A stretch of 59,780 bases of DNA from assembly GCA_018240285.1 (NCBI GenBank), contig JAFEGA010000008.1, forward strand, positions 410 through 60,189, read 5' to 3'. Shown piece by piece: positions 8,630 through 19,008 of this stretch. The position numbers were made by a program, and so were the translations under genes. The notes beneath the pieces were generated by a model. That model worked only from the letters and a program-made list of their open reading frames with translations, had not been told where the DNA came from and searched no databases. The stretch comes from Pseudomonadota bacterium. GTDB taxonomy: Bacteria > Pseudomonadota > Gammaproteobacteria > Burkholderiales > Nitrosomonadaceae. The first letter of the stretch is position 1; each line of letters opens with the position of its first letter.

Positions 8630-10153
8630 TTATGCGAAATTACCGAATATCTGCCATGCCAGCAATCCGGCCAGCAGCATTGCAATGAGCAGAAGCAGCC
8701 GGTTTTGGCGTTTTTCTTCAGCCACCAGATCGGCCATTCTTCTTTCCAGTTCATGATTGCGGTTTTCAGCAAAGGCTTGATGGATCAGGCGGGGAAATTC
8801 CGGCAGGATGATGGCCCAATTGGGAGCTTCCTTTTGTATCCGGCTGGCGAATCCGCGTAAGCCGATTTGCTCCGACATCCAGTTTTCCAGGAACGGCTTG
8901 GCAGTTTTCCACAGATCCAGATCGGGGTCGAGATCGCGCCCCAGGCCCTCGATATTGAGCAGGGTTTTTTGCAGCAGGACTAACTGCGGCTGGATTTCGA
9001 CGTTGAATTGCCGCGATGCTTGGAACAATTGCAGCAGAACCCGTCCGAATGAGATTTCCTTCAGTGGCTTGTCGAAAATCGGTTCGCACACTGCCCGGAT
9101 GGCGGCTTCGAAATCGTCCACGCGGGTATCCTTGGGCGCCCATCCGGCTTCCACGTGCGCTTGCGCGACACGGGCGTAATCGCGGCGGAAAAAAGCCAGG
9201 AAGTTTTGTGCCAGGTAATTTTTGTCCTGGTCACTGAGCGTGCCCATGATGCCGAAATCGACCGCGATATAGCGGCCATCTTTACCGACGAAAATATTGC
9301 CCGGATGCATGTCGGCATGGAAATAACCGTCACGGAATACCTGGGTGAAAAATATTTCCACACCGACGCGCGCCAGTTGCGGAATATCGATGCCTTGCGC
9401 TTTTAATTCTTCCACGTGGCTGATCGGAATGCCTTTGACACGTTCCATCACCATCACGCCGTTGCGGCAGTAATCCCAATACACTTCGGGAACCAGCAGC
9501 AATGGCGAATCGAGAAAGTTGCGGCGTAATTGGCTGCAATTGGCCGCCTCGCGCATCAGATCGAGCTCGTCGTCGAGATGGCGGGCGAATTCCGAAACAA
9601 CCTGGCGCAATTTCAGACGCTTGCCGTCGGCCCACAAGGTTTCGGCCAGCCAGGCACCGGTATCCATCAGCGCGATGTCATGTGTAATGACCGATGCGAG
9701 ATTCGGGCGCAGTATTTTGACCGCGACTTCGGTGCCGTTGGGCAATGTGGCCAAATGCACTTGCGCAACTGATGCGCTGGCTATGGGGACGGGGTCGAAT
9801 TTGAAGAATACATCGTCGACTTTTTGACCGTATTCTTTTTCCAGTGTCGTGAGAACAAGCTCGGAGGAGAAGGGGGGCACCTGATCCTGCAGCTTGGCCA
9901 ATTCATCGGCGATATCTTGAGGCAGAATATCGCGCCTTGTCGACAGCATTTGGCCGAATTTCACAAAAATCGGACCCAAGGTTGCCAGCGCCAGCCGCAG
10001 TCTTTCGCCGCGCGGTTTATCGAGTTTCCGCCAGAAGGTCAGCGTCCTGACCAGCACGCGCAAGAATCGTAACCGGCTATGGCTCAGAACGAATTCGTCC
10101 AGACCGAATTGAAACGCGACGTACTGTATTTTTAGGAGGCGGAATAAGCGCAT
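8630..10153 (-). CDS. ubiB: Ubiquinone biosynthesis regulatory kinase-like protein UbiB
   Basis: The 507-residue ABC1/ADCK-family protein has the KxGQ motif ([14 protein letters not shown]), an Ala-rich nucleotide loop ([15 protein letters not shown]), a catalytic Lys ([10 protein letters not shown]), an HADMHPGN loop, the DFG-like motif AVDFGIMG, and C-terminal hydrophobic residues ([18 protein letters not shown]) that form membrane anchors. In proteobacteria UbiB supports ubiquinone synthesis, probably as an ATPase that helps extract lipid intermediates. It follows ubiJ by about 108 bases in the same direction, the usual ubiJ-ubiB order. ubiE is not in the window. Confidence 0.95.
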   Translation of the reverse strand: MRLFRLLKIQYVAFQFGLDEFVLSHSRLRFLRVLVRTLTFWRKLDKPRGERLRLALATLGPIFVKFGQMLSTRRDILPQDIADELAKLQDQVPPFSSELVLTTLEKEYGQKVDDVFFKFDPVPIASASVAQVHLATLPNGTEVAVKILRPNLASVITHDIALMDTGAWLAETLWADGKRLKLRQVVSEFARHLDDELDLMREAANCSQLRRNFLDSPLLLVPEVYWDYCRNGVMVMERVKGIPISHVEELKAQGIDIPQLARVGVEIFFTQVFRDGYFHADMHPGNIFVGKDGRYIAVDFGIMGTLSDQDKNYLAQNFLAFFRRDYARVAQAHVEAGWAPKDTRVDDFEAAIRAVCEPIFDKPLKEISFGRVLLQLFQASRQFNVEIQPQLVLLQKTLLNIEGLGRDLDPDLDLWKTAKPFLENWMSEQIGLRGFASRIQKEAPNWAIILPEFPRLIHQAFAENRNHELERRMADLVAEEKRQNRLLLLIAMLLAGLLAWQIFGNFA

Positions 10154-10261
10154 GAAAGATCAGCAATAGGAAATGTGAGCGAGTATCTGACGGGTTGGTT
10201 AGGGCAGCATCAATTTATTCATGATTGGATGAGTCTTCCGCTTCTGGCTGGTTGCGATGTA

Positions 10262-10849
10262 TTACCGGGTTAACCGGCCTAGCTGATTGAGCCGTTGCTC
10301 CAGTTTTTCAATATCAAATTGCAAGTTTTGCACTTCTTGCGCAAATCGCTCCACAGCCGCCGGTTTGGTCAGAAAGCCGCTTTCTTCGGTGCAATATTCG
10401 GCAAGCGTTTGCGCTAACCGTTGAACGTTGCCGCTTTGCCATTGCACCAGTTGCTCACCGGCCTGCACGATGCGATGCGCAGGAATATCGCCGACCGTTT
10501 TGCTCAAATCATGTGCAAGGATCACACCCGGGTCGATCTGCTTGGCAATCGCAATCAATTCACCAGCAAGCGTCTGATCGCCGCTGATGGTAACCGGCTC
10601 GAACGCATCCGGCTCGCGTGCAACCAAACGCGGCAACAGCAGTAGCGGCAATGTCAGTGCTGCATCCGCTGGTTGTGCGCCGTCCACAGGGCGTAGCTTA
10701 CCTTCGCTGTCGATCTCAACGCTGAAGCCCATCATCGGCGGTATCCGGATACTGACCGTTCTGCCAGCATGCGATTGCAATCGCGCGCATGCCCACTGCT
10801 CATTGCGGAGAACATGATTGATAGACGTGATGACAACGGATGCTAGCAT
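10262..10849 (-). CDS. ubiJ: Ubiquinone biosynthesis accessory factor UbiJ (SCP2 domain)
   Basis: The 195-residue protein has an N-terminal SCP2-type lipid-binding domain (about 1-110, including GRTVSIRIPPMMGFSVEI and TLAGELIAIAKQIDPG) and a C-terminal helical coiled segment (FAQEVQNLQFDIEKLEQRLNQL). Length and domain layout match UbiJ (about 200 residues), which binds ubiquinone precursors in the soluble Ubi complex. The position directly upstream of ubiB supports the call. The C-terminal heptad pattern is probably for oligomerisation, as in other UbiJ proteins. Confidence 0.87.
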   Translation of the reverse strand: MLASVVITSINHVLRNEQWACARLQSHAGRTVSIRIPPMMGFSVEIDSEGKLRPVDGAQPADAALTLPLLLLPRLVAREPDAFEPVTISGDQTLAGELIAIAKQIDPGVILAHDLSKTVGDIPAHRIVQAGEQLVQWQSGNVQRLAQTLAEYCTEESGFLTKPAAVERFAQEVQNLQFDIEKLEQRLNQLGRLTR

Positions 10850-11004
10850 TATAGTTAACGTTCGCAGATGTAATGACCGGAATAGAAGAAAAAGCCCCGC
10901 TTATTTGATTCAGCGCCCGGTATGCGCCGGCAAAGCAATGATTTCTTCGCTGCTTACAACAGGTTTGCGAGTATAGCACTATAACCGGTGTTCATTGTAT
11001 ATGG

Positions 11005-11304
11005 GTCAGCATGCTCGCTGCTGAGCACCAAGGGGAATATGAATCGCAATGGGCGGTGCTGGATCGATAGCATCTAAGAAGATAGGTTGTAGTGCTGAGA
11101 CGTTACATAAATGAGTGCGGCAATCGGAGGCCGGTCAGGGAATTCGTGACGTCCTGCCAACCGGGGATTCTTATGACGATGCATCGGCTGAAACGATTAA
11201 TGGATTGTACAAGACAGAAGTCACTCAATATCGCAGCTCCGGCGTATTATGGATGAAGTGAAATTACGCTCCGAGACAACTAGCCAAGAAAGCAATTGAA
11301 TCTG
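11005..11304 (+). pseudogene. Decayed IS3-family element (OrfA fragment fused to OrfB C-terminal fragment)
   Basis: On the plus strand the frame at 11005 reads VSMLAAEHQGEYESQWAVLD, like the N-terminal part of IS3-family OrfA helix-turn-helix proteins. After small indels the sequence continues as an OrfA-like SAETLHK/VRQSEAGQGIR segment. From 11163 it changes directly to GDSYDDASAETINGLYKTEV, the hallmark C-terminal part of the IS3 OrfB DDE integrase. The join implies an internal deletion removing most of OrfB, including the first catalytic residues. Several frameshifts and stops make it inactive. The remnant ends within about 20 bases of the 3' end of the eCIS-core gene. The rest of the 471-base gap (10850-11004) shows nothing recognisable. 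Confidence 0.72.
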
Positions 11305-11320
11305 ATCATTTTGCGCAGTT

Positions 11321-12805
11321 TCATCTTTCAAGCTGGAAGCTTTCATTGTTAATAGTGACTCTTGGTTTGTTTAATAGCAAATATGTCAACCAGTGAGCCG
11401 GGTTGTTAGACCAGTCGGGCAAGTCTATTCCATAGTTAGAATAGCTGAATGACCTGGCTTGATTTATATTTGCGCCTACTTTTGCTTCATAGTTGAATGC
11501 AACCGAATATGCCACATGATTATCCGTTACTTGGTATTGCTGAGTATTAAATCTAGTTTCTAGTGCGGAATACAATTGTTCGTCTGTCGGTGCCGTCACC
11601 GGGTGGGGATTCACAGAATTAGGATTCAAATTATCCCAATTTCCCAAATTCTGGAAGTGCGCTCTCATTGTATCCAAGCACTGATTTATCATCAGCGGCA
11701 GCACCGTATTGGCATCATAAAAGCCGGTTGTTACTTTAAGCTTCCCATGTTCGTTTACTCTATTTAAAACGGGACCCTGATCTATTCTATTCTCCCCTAC
11801 AGAATGAGATGCTTCCTGGTTATCAGGCCAAGCCACAACATTGTCACCATCATCAGCTCCTCCGAATCTGTGAGCTATCTGATGCCCGCTTTGATATATC
11901 GCAGTATTGTTTGCGTGTGTAATAAGATTGGCTGCAATCATTAGGTTTGGCCATGCGGATCTACCTATTGGATTCGTCGCTCCTCCTCCCGGCGGATTTG
12001 TTTTTGTTCCAGCTCCATCGAAATTAAAGTTAACCTCAGGGTGAGTTACCATTCTCAGAAACTGCATCGTTTTATTTTGAACCGTATCAACTTTTGGTTG
12101 GGCATAACCTCCTTCTTTGACGGTTTCTGTCAGCATGCCTGCATACTGGATCGCCTTCGCCCCCATCACATCCGCTTCTCGTTCCAACCCTGCATCATCA
12201 TTAACCGGCGCGCCATCCTTCATCTGCATGGTCGGCTGCACGCGCCCCTGTGCCTGCTGCACCACGTGCCACGCCTCGTGCGGTAAATGCTTTTCCTGTC
12301 CCGGTGCGACGTGGATGTCGGTGCCTTGCGCGTAAGCCAGTGCATTGAGTTGTGCAGGTTGCGAGGAGTTGTAGTGCACGCGCACGTTGTCCATGGACAT
12401 ACCCGACAGCGATTCGATGCCGTTCTTCAAGTTGTCTGGCAGACCGGTGTTATTGGGTTTCACTGGTGTTTCTTCGCGCTGAGCAACTGTTCCTGCATCG
12501 AGTTGCTGCCGTTGCACCGTGACCTGAGAATTTTTGTGTATGACCGCGGCAGCCTTGTGTTGCGCCGCCATGCGCGGACTGTTGTGGATCATATTCATCA
12601 TTCTGCGCTGTGCTGTGGCTTGCGGGCTGTTGTTCGCCATCGCTGCCATATGCGCCAGTTTGCTGAGCTGTGGGCTTGCCTCAACCATGGCTTCGAGTTG
12701 TGCAATCTGCTCTCCATGCGGTGACGCCATTGCTAAGCCTCGATCGCTCTGTTTCGCGGGGGATTGGTTCTGCGTATTGCGATGCTGTGCTTCAACTTTT
12801 CGCAT
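11321..12805 (-). CDS. eCIS-core (DUF4157) protein with putative C-terminal toxin/nuclease-like domain
   Basis: The 494-residue protein is preceded by a strong ribosome site (GGAGG) before ATG. Three parts are visible. Residues about 28-100 hold imperfect repeats of about 20 residues around NSPQ/NSPR-x-AQ-Q/H. Residues about 118-215 form an eCIS-core/DUF4157 domain, with LPDNLKNGIESLSGMSMDNV, a metallopeptidase-like HEAWH and the ending AGLEREADVMGAKA. The C-terminal part (about 245-494) is variable and contains QSGHQIAHRFGGADDGDNVV, similar in pattern to the GH-x-(I/L)-A-R of DNA/RNA non-specific endonucleases. Proteins of this class are often cargo of extracellular contractile injection systems, but no sheath, tube or baseplate gene is nearby. 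The nuclease idea is inference from a short motif. Confidence 0.78.
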   Translation of the reverse strand: MRKVEAQHRNTQNQSPAKQSDRGLAMASPHGEQIAQLEAMVEASPQLSKLAHMAAMANNSPQATAQRRMMNMIHNSPRMAAQHKAAAVIHKNSQVTVQRQQLDAGTVAQREETPVKPNNTGLPDNLKNGIESLSGMSMDNVRVHYNSSQPAQLNALAYAQGTDIHVAPGQEKHLPHEAWHVVQQAQGRVQPTMQMKDGAPVNDDAGLEREADVMGAKAIQYAGMLTETVKEGGYAQPKVDTVQNKTMQFLRMVTHPEVNFNFDGAGTKTNPPGGGATNPIGRSAWPNLMIAANLITHANNTAIYQSGHQIAHRFGGADDGDNVVAWPDNQEASHSVGENRIDQGPVLNRVNEHGKLKVTTGFYDANTVLPLMINQCLDTMRAHFQNLGNWDNLNPNSVNPHPVTAPTDEQLYSALETRFNTQQYQVTDNHVAYSVAFNYEAKVGANINQARSFSYSNYGIDLPDWSNNPAHWLTYLLLNKPRVTINNESFQLER

Positions 12806-12887
12806 TTTTCTTCACCTCCTGTATCCGTTCGTTGTGGGGTTTGGCGAACTTGACTCTCGATGGTAATTAAGGACAGTTACACATTAC

Positions 12888-12999
12888 TAATAAAGCACCC
12901 CGCCGCAAGCAGCGGGGTATTAACTGCGCTCCTCAATCTGCTGGTTCTCAACCAGCTTTCGCCCCAGGGGGCGGGGAATTGAACCCACAGAGATTAAAC
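12888..12999 (-). repeat. 112-bp structured repeat, copy 1
   Basis: Its reverse complement is identical at 111 of 112 positions to 23234-23345; the only difference is C versus T in the GCCCC/GGGGC hairpin loop. Read on the minus strand it starts at GTTTAATCTCTGTGGG and ends at GGTGCTTTATTA. It can form three hairpins: GCCCC-GGGGC, GCTGGTT-GAG-AACCAGC, and a GC-rich CCCCGC/GCGGGG stem. It lies 12 bases after the gatB stop in gatB's direction. It encodes no protein. It could be a miniature element, a REP-like sequence, an omega-RNA-like relic of an IS200/IS605 element, or a transcript 3' end. Confidence 0.9.
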
Positions 13000-13011
13000 G
13001 ACGACTATGAC

Positions 13012-14448
13012 TTATTCCAACTTCTTTCTCAGCATCGCATTGACCTGCGCCGGATTGGCTTTGCCTTGCGTGGCTTTCATGATCTGGCCGACCAGCGAGT
13101 TGAAGGCTTTTTCCTTGCCGGCGCGATAATCGGCCACTTGCTGCGCATTGGCGGCGAGCACTTGGTCGACGATTTTCTCGATGGCGCTGTCGTCGGAAAT
13201 TTGTTTCAAACCTTTGGCGGCGATGATGGCGTCGGCGTTTTTATCCAGTTCGCCGTTCCACATACTTTCGAACACTGTTTTGGCGGCTTTGCCGGAAATC
13301 GTGCCGTCACCGATACGCGTCAATAGCGCGGCGAGCTGGGATGGATTGACCGGGCAGGCGCTGATGTCGATGCCTTCCTTGTTCAATTGCCCGTTGATGT
13401 CGCCCATGATCCAGTTGGCGCACAGTTTGGCTTGGGCGGGTAATTGCTTGACGGTAGCTTCGAAATAATCGGCAGTTTCGCGCGAAGCGGTCAGCACCGC
13501 GGCGTCGTAGGCGGATAATCCGAATTCCGCGACATAACGGTCGCGGCGCGCTTGCGGCAATTCCGGCAGAGCAGATTTGACTTGCTCGATCCAGCCTGTG
13601 GAGATTTCCAGCGGCAGCAGGTCCGGGTCGGGGAAGTAGCGGTAGTCGTTGGCATCTTCCTTAGTGCGCATGGTGCGGGTTTCGTCTTTATTGGCGTCGT
13701 ACAGCCGGGTTTCCTGGCGGATCGCGCCACCGTCTTCGAGAATTTCGATCTGCCTTCTGGCTTCGTAGTCGATGGCTTTTTCCAGAAAACGGAACGAGTT
13801 CAGATTCTTGATTTCGCAGCGCGTGCCGAGTTTTTCCGTGCCGCGCGGGCGTACCGAAACGTTCGCATCGCAACGGAACGAGCCTTCCTGCATGTTGCCG
13901 TCGCAAATGCCGATCCAGCGTACCAACGCGTGCAGTGTTTTAGCGTACGCTACCGCCTCCGCGCTGCTGCGCATGTCTGGTTCGGAGACGATTTCCAGTA
14001 GCGGCGTGCCGGCGCGGTTCAAATCGATACCGCTCATGCCGTGAAAATCCTCGTGCAGCGACTTGCCGGCGTCTTCTTCCAAGTGCGCGCGCGTCAGGCG
14101 GATGGTTTTTTCAGCGCCGTCGGCTTGAATCTGAATATGCCCGCCTTGCACCACCGGCAATTCGTACTGGCTGATTTGATAGCCCTTCGGCAAATCGGGG
14201 TAAAAATAATTCTTACGCGCGAAAATCGACGGCGAATTGATTTTTGCACCGACCGACAAGCCGAACTTGATCGCCCGCTCGACCGCGCCTTTGTTCAATA
14301 CCGGCAACACGCCAGGCAGCGCCAGGTCGATCACGCACGCTTGCGTATTCGGTGGCGCGCCGTAGGCGGTGGATGCGCCCGAGAAGATTTTGGAATGTGT
14401 TGACAGTTGCGTATGAACTTCAAGACCGATGACGATTTCCCACTGCAT
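13012..14448 (-). CDS. gatB: Asp-tRNA(Asn)/Glu-tRNA(Gln) amidotransferase subunit B
   Basis: The 478-residue protein is full length for GatB. It opens with [20 protein letters not shown] and carries the tRNA kinase signature [22 protein letters not shown] region, the EEDAGKSLH and DANVSVRP motifs, and the C-terminal YqeY-like tail domain. With GatA and GatC it converts Glu-tRNA(Gln) and/or Asp-tRNA(Asn) to the amidated forms, GatB phosphorylating the acyl group with ATP. It is the last gene of the gatC-gatA-gatB minus-strand operon, 45 bases after gatA. The 112-bp repeat follows directly. Confidence 0.97.
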   Translation of the reverse strand: MQWEIVIGLEVHTQLSTHSKIFSGASTAYGAPPNTQACVIDLALPGVLPVLNKGAVERAIKFGLSVGAKINSPSIFARKNYFYPDLPKGYQISQYELPVVQGGHIQIQADGAEKTIRLTRAHLEEDAGKSLHEDFHGMSGIDLNRAGTPLLEIVSEPDMRSSAEAVAYAKTLHALVRWIGICDGNMQEGSFRCDANVSVRPRGTEKLGTRCEIKNLNSFRFLEKAIDYEARRQIEILEDGGAIRQETRLYDANKDETRTMRTKEDANDYRYFPDPDLLPLEISTGWIEQVKSALPELPQARRDRYVAEFGLSAYDAAVLTASRETADYFEATVKQLPAQAKLCANWIMGDINGQLNKEGIDISACPVNPSQLAALLTRIGDGTISGKAAKTVFESMWNGELDKNADAIIAAKGLKQISDDSAIEKIVDQVLAANAQQVADYRAGKEKAFNSLVGQIMKATQGKANPAQVNAMLRKKLE

Positions 14449-14493
14449 GATATGTTTTCCAGCTCAAGTGTGTTTCACAAACGAAGGTTAATT

Positions 14494-15942
14494 TTAAACC
14501 GGTGACCGGGTATGCCAATCCGTGGCCAATTGGTACTGGTGCGCGACGTTCAGCATGCGCGCTTCCTGGAAGTAATTGCCGATGATGTGCAAACCGATGG
14601 GGCGGTTTTTATCGCCGAAACCGATCGGAATCGACATCGCCGGCATGCCGGTCAGATTGGCGGCGCTGGTGTAGATGTCGGACAAGTACATCTGGATCGG
14701 ATCGCCGCTTTTTTCACCCAGATTGAACGCAACCGTCGGCGTCGTCGGGCCCATGATGATGTCGCATTGCTTATAAGCGTCGGCAAAATCCTGCGCGATC
14801 AGGCGGCGCAGCTTTTGCGCTTTGATGTAATAGGCGTCGTAATAGCCGTGCGACAGCACGTAGGTGCCGATCAAAATACGCCGTTTCACTTCGGCACCGA
14901 AACCTTGCGCGCGCGATTTGCGGTACATATCGGCCAGATCGCTGTACGATTCGGCGCGATAGCCGTAGCGCACGCCGTCGAAGCGCGACAGATTGCTTGA
15001 TGCTTCGGCGGGCGCCAGCACGTAATAAACCGGGATTGCCAGCGGCGCGTTCGGTAACGAAATCTCGATCGTTTGTGCGCCCAGTTTGCGGTATTCATTC
15101 AGGGCATTGTCGACCGCGCTGGCGACATCGCGGCTCATGCCCTCGGCGAAGTATTCCTTGGGTAAACCGATGCGCAACCCGGCCAATGGTTTTTGCAGAT
15201 CGCGCGCATAATCCTCGGCATCGCGCTGCAAGCTGGTGGAATCGCGCGCATCGAACCCGACCATGACGTTCAGCAGCAGCGCCAGGTCTTCCGCCGATTT
15301 GGCCATTGGTCCGCCCTGGTCGAGGCTGGAAGCAAACGCGATCATGCCGTAGCGCGACACTAGCCCGTACGTTGGTTTGATGCCCGAGATGCCGCACAGC
15401 GCGGCGGGCTGGCGGATCGAACCGCCGGTATCGGTGCCGGTGGCCGCGGGCGCCAATCGGGCGGCCACTGCGCATGCCGCGCCGCCCGAACTGCCGCCGG
15501 GTACCGCCGCATGATCCCAGGGGTTTTTCACCGGGCCGTAATAGGAAGTTTCGTTGCTCGACCCCATGGCGAATTCGTCCATGTTGGTTTTGCCGATATT
15601 CACTGCGCCGGCTTGATTGAAACGCTCGATGACACCGGCATCGTACGGTGAGACGAAATTCGACAGCATTTTTGAGCCGCAGGTGGTCAACCAGCCTTTG
15701 GCGCAGAAAATGTCTTTTTGCGCGATCGGGATGCCGGTGAGCGGACCGGCTTGCCCCGCGGCGATCATTTTGTCGGCCGCTTGCGCTTGTGCCAGACTTA
15801 TTGCTTCGTTGACGGTAATGAAGGCATTGTACTCAGGGTTGGTCTGCTGGATGCGCTTCAAAAATTCGGTGGTCAATTCGGTGCTGGAAATTTTTTTTCC
15901 GGCAAGTTGAATCGAGAGCTGTTTAAGGCTGGCGTTAAACAT
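14494..15942 (-). CDS. gatA: Asp-tRNA(Asn)/Glu-tRNA(Gln) amidotransferase subunit A
   Basis: The 482-residue amidase-signature protein has the catalytic Lys in [14 protein letters not shown], the Ser-cisSer-Lys region with [15 protein letters not shown], and the following [15 protein letters not shown]. GatA liberates ammonia from glutamine and channels it to GatB. Length and start ([20 protein letters not shown]) match the family. It lies 94 bases after gatC. A short palindrome (TAAGCT-CGAGTA-AGCTTA) sits in that gap, without a T-tract. Confidence 0.97.
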   Translation of the reverse strand: MFNASLKQLSIQLAGKKISSTELTTEFLKRIQQTNPEYNAFITVNEAISLAQAQAADKMIAAGQAGPLTGIPIAQKDIFCAKGWLTTCGSKMLSNFVSPYDAGVIERFNQAGAVNIGKTNMDEFAMGSSNETSYYGPVKNPWDHAAVPGGSSGGAACAVAARLAPAATGTDTGGSIRQPAALCGISGIKPTYGLVSRYGMIAFASSLDQGGPMAKSAEDLALLLNVMVGFDARDSTSLQRDAEDYARDLQKPLAGLRIGLPKEYFAEGMSRDVASAVDNALNEYRKLGAQTIEISLPNAPLAIPVYYVLAPAEASSNLSRFDGVRYGYRAESYSDLADMYRKSRAQGFGAEVKRRILIGTYVLSHGYYDAYYIKAQKLRRLIAQDFADAYKQCDIIMGPTTPTVAFNLGEKSGDPIQMYLSDIYTSAANLTGMPAMSIPIGFGDKNRPIGLHIIGNYFQEARMLNVAHQYQLATDWHTRSPV

Positions 15943-16036
15943 GGCTGTGTAAATCAGAGAAAATTGAATGTTACGTAAAGGATGGTTTTTTAAATGCTAA
16001 GCTTACTCGAGCTTATCTTGTTACGATAGTGCCGGG

Positions 16037-16324
16037 TTATTCAATAACTTGAGGAACCAGATACAGACCGGCTTCGACTTGCGGTGCGATTGATTGGTAT
16101 AATTCGCGCTGGTCGGTTTCAGTGACTTCATCTTCACGTAAACGCTGCACGACGCTCTGCGCATGCGACATGGGCTCGACTGCTGAGGTGTCGACCGCTT
16201 GCATGGCTTCAATCAAATTGAAAATACCGGATAGGTGAGTCAAAGTTTCTGTTGCCTCGTGCTCGTCAATTTCAATATAGGCAAGATCGGCTATACGTTT
16301 TACATCGCTAACAGATAAAGTCAT
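16037..16324 (-). CDS. gatC: Asp-tRNA(Asn)/Glu-tRNA(Gln) amidotransferase subunit C
   Basis: The start chosen is the ATG at 16322-16324, giving the 95-residue [20 protein letters not shown], which matches normal GatC length and N-terminus. An upstream Met in frame would add eight extra residues. The C-terminal [20 protein letters not shown] is the conserved belt segment that wraps GatA and GatB. It is the first gene of gatCAB and is divergent from mreB across about 130 bases, which should hold both promoters. That gap is AT-rich near mreB, but no unambiguous promoter could be assigned. Confidence 0.95.
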   Translation of the reverse strand: MTLSVSDVKRIADLAYIEIDEHEATETLTHLSGIFNLIEAMQAVDTSAVEPMSHAQSVVQRLREDEVTETDQRELYQSIAPQVEAGLYLVPQVIE

Positions 16325-16430
16325 TTTAATCGGTAACCTTATATTCAAATAACTATTAGGGTATCATGCCCCCGTTTTGCCGGCGTATTATTTTTTGATG
16401 GTTTTACTTTATCATTCGCTCTCATCATAA

Positions 16431-17513
<1,083 letters not shown>

Positions 17514-17585
17514 ATCAATTTGAACACGCATTGTTTTTATTTCCGCATTGATTGGAAATCAATTGATTGTTGAGTCCGGGACGTA

Positions 17586-18476
17586 ATGGAAACAGTTCCT
17601 CGGTTTTTCCGGCATGGCCCTGGCCCCTTCGCGCGGTTGTTTGTATTTACTTTGTTATCCTGTTTGTTGATTGCCGAGGATACGCGTTTCAAGTATTTTC
17701 CGCAGTTGCGGCAAACCATCGGGGTGATTATTTTTCCGTTGCAGAAAATCGCTTATATTCCCGCCAACATTTACGACCAAGTTGGTGAATTCATTGCCAG
17801 CTTCTACTTGCTGGAAGAAAATGAAAAATTAAGGCAAATTTACTTGGAGAATCGTGAGCAATTACTGAAATTGCATGCACTGGAAGCCGAGAATGCGCAG
17901 TTACGCAAACTGCTGGGTGCGGTTCAGCAAATCGAACCTGCCTCCAAAACCAAAGCAGTTCTGGCGGAAATTCTTTTCACCCCGCGCGATCCGTTCAGTC
18001 ATAAAATTACCTTGAATAAAGGAAGCCAGCATCATATTCAACTAGGACAGGCAGTCATTGACGAAAAAGGCATCGTCGGGCAGATTACCCAACTGTATCC
18101 GTGGTCATCCGAAGTGACGCTGCTCACCGATAAGGATCACTCGGTGCCAGTGCAAGTGGTGCGCAACAGTTTGCGCTCGGTGGTTTCCGGAACCGGAAAA
18201 AACGACGAACTGGAATTGCGCTATTTGTCGGTAAACACGGATATTCAACAAGGCGATTTGCTGGTAACTTCCGGAATTGGCGGCGTTTATCCTCCCGGCA
18301 TTCCGGTTGCGGCGGTACTAAGAATAGAGCGGGATCCAACGGGCGATTTCGCGCAAATTATCAGCACGCCCGTTGCCGGTGTGGATCGAAACCGGCAGGT
18401 TTTGATTCTGGCTCTCGTGCAGCCGGAATCTCATGACAATCAAGAGATGTCTGCCATTGAACACGGAAAAAATTAA
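17586..18476 (+). CDS. mreC: Rod-shape-determining protein MreC
   Basis: The 296-residue protein has a short cytoplasmic N-terminus (METVPRFFRHGPGPFARLF), one membrane segment (about 21-37), a coiled coil (about 75-115, LLEENEKLRQIYLENREQLL) and the periplasmic beta-domain tandem (about 120-275, with VIDEKGIVGQITQLYPWSSE and LLVTSGIGGVYPPGIPVA). It links MreB with PBP2 and activates the synthase. It starts 72 bases after mreB and its end overlaps the proposed mreD start by 44 bases. Confidence 0.95.
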   Translation: METVPRFFRHGPGPFARLFVFTLLSCLLIAEDTRFKYFPQLRQTIGVIIFPLQKIAYIPANIYDQVGEFIASFYLLEENEKLRQIYLENREQLLKLHALEAENAQLRKLLGAVQQIEPASKTKAVLAEILFTPRDPFSHKITLNKGSQHHIQLGQAVIDEKGIVGQITQLYPWSSEVTLLTDKDHSVPVQVVRNSLRSVVSGTGKNDELELRYLSVNTDIQQGDLLVTSGIGGVYPPGIPVAAVLRIERDPTGDFAQIISTPVAGVDRNRQVLILALVQPESHDNQEMSAIEHGKN

Positions 18477-19008
18477 AGAGACTCAACCGGGCAAGGAACG
18501 TTACATCGCGCAGGATGTGTACGTGCCTGCCAGTAATTGGTTTGTCGCCGCCAGTCTGATCGTTACGCTGATTCTGAATTTTTTGCCACTGCAAGGCGAT
18601 ATTTTATTATTGCGCCCTGACTTTCTGGCACTGGCCCTGGCGTACTGGAATATCAATTACCCGCATAAAATGGGTATGAGCATCGCTTTTTGCATGGGAT
18701 TGCTGATGGATGTGGGCAATGCCGGTGTGCTCGGGCAGCATGCGCTGGCCTATAGTGTGGTCATTTATCTCACGCAGGTTTTCGGGCGGCGCTTGCGGTT
18801 GTTTAATCCACTCCGGCAAGCACCGCAGATTGCTCTGATTTTATTGATGATGCAATGGGTTATCGTATTAGTTGCGGTATTGAGCGATGCCCTCTTGCCG
18901 GATTGGCAATACTATCTGTCGATTGTGACGAGCGCATTGTTGTGGGCACCGGCTTCCTATCTATTAAAATGGCTGCTGAAACAGAAACCAGATCCTGATG
19001 CGTTATGA
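18433..19008 (+). CDS. mreD: Rod-shape-determining membrane protein MreD
   Basis: The 191-residue hydrophobic protein has five to six membrane segments, with MreD features such as RPDFLALALAYW and LLMDVGNAGVLGQHALAYS. The ATG at 18433 overlaps mreC by 44 bases and gives an N-terminus of about 35 hydrophilic residues, longer than most MreD proteins. In-frame GTG codons at about 18517 would give a 163-residue form without overlap, so the start is uncertain. Its stop overlaps the mrdA start (ATGA). Confidence 0.92.
   Translation: MTIKRCLPLNTEKIKETQPGKERYIAQDVYVPASNWFVAASLIVTLILNFLPLQGDILLLRPDFLALALAYWNINYPHKMGMSIAFCMGLLMDVGNAGVLGQHALAYSVVIYLTQVFGRRLRLFNPLRQAPQIALILLMMQWVIVLVAVLSDALLPDWQYYLSIVTSALLWAPASYLLKWLLKQKPDPDAL

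Noticed and set aside
11321..12805. A complete contractile injection system locus around the eCIS-core protein
   Set aside because: Neighbours on both sides are IS debris, ubiJ, a repeat and gatB; no sheath, tube, baseplate or AAA gene is present.
15943..16036. TAAGCT-CGAGTA-AGCTTA hairpin between gatC and gatA as a terminator
   Set aside because: The stem is short and AT-rich and no T-run follows on the minus strand; gatC and gatA are expected to be cotranscribed.
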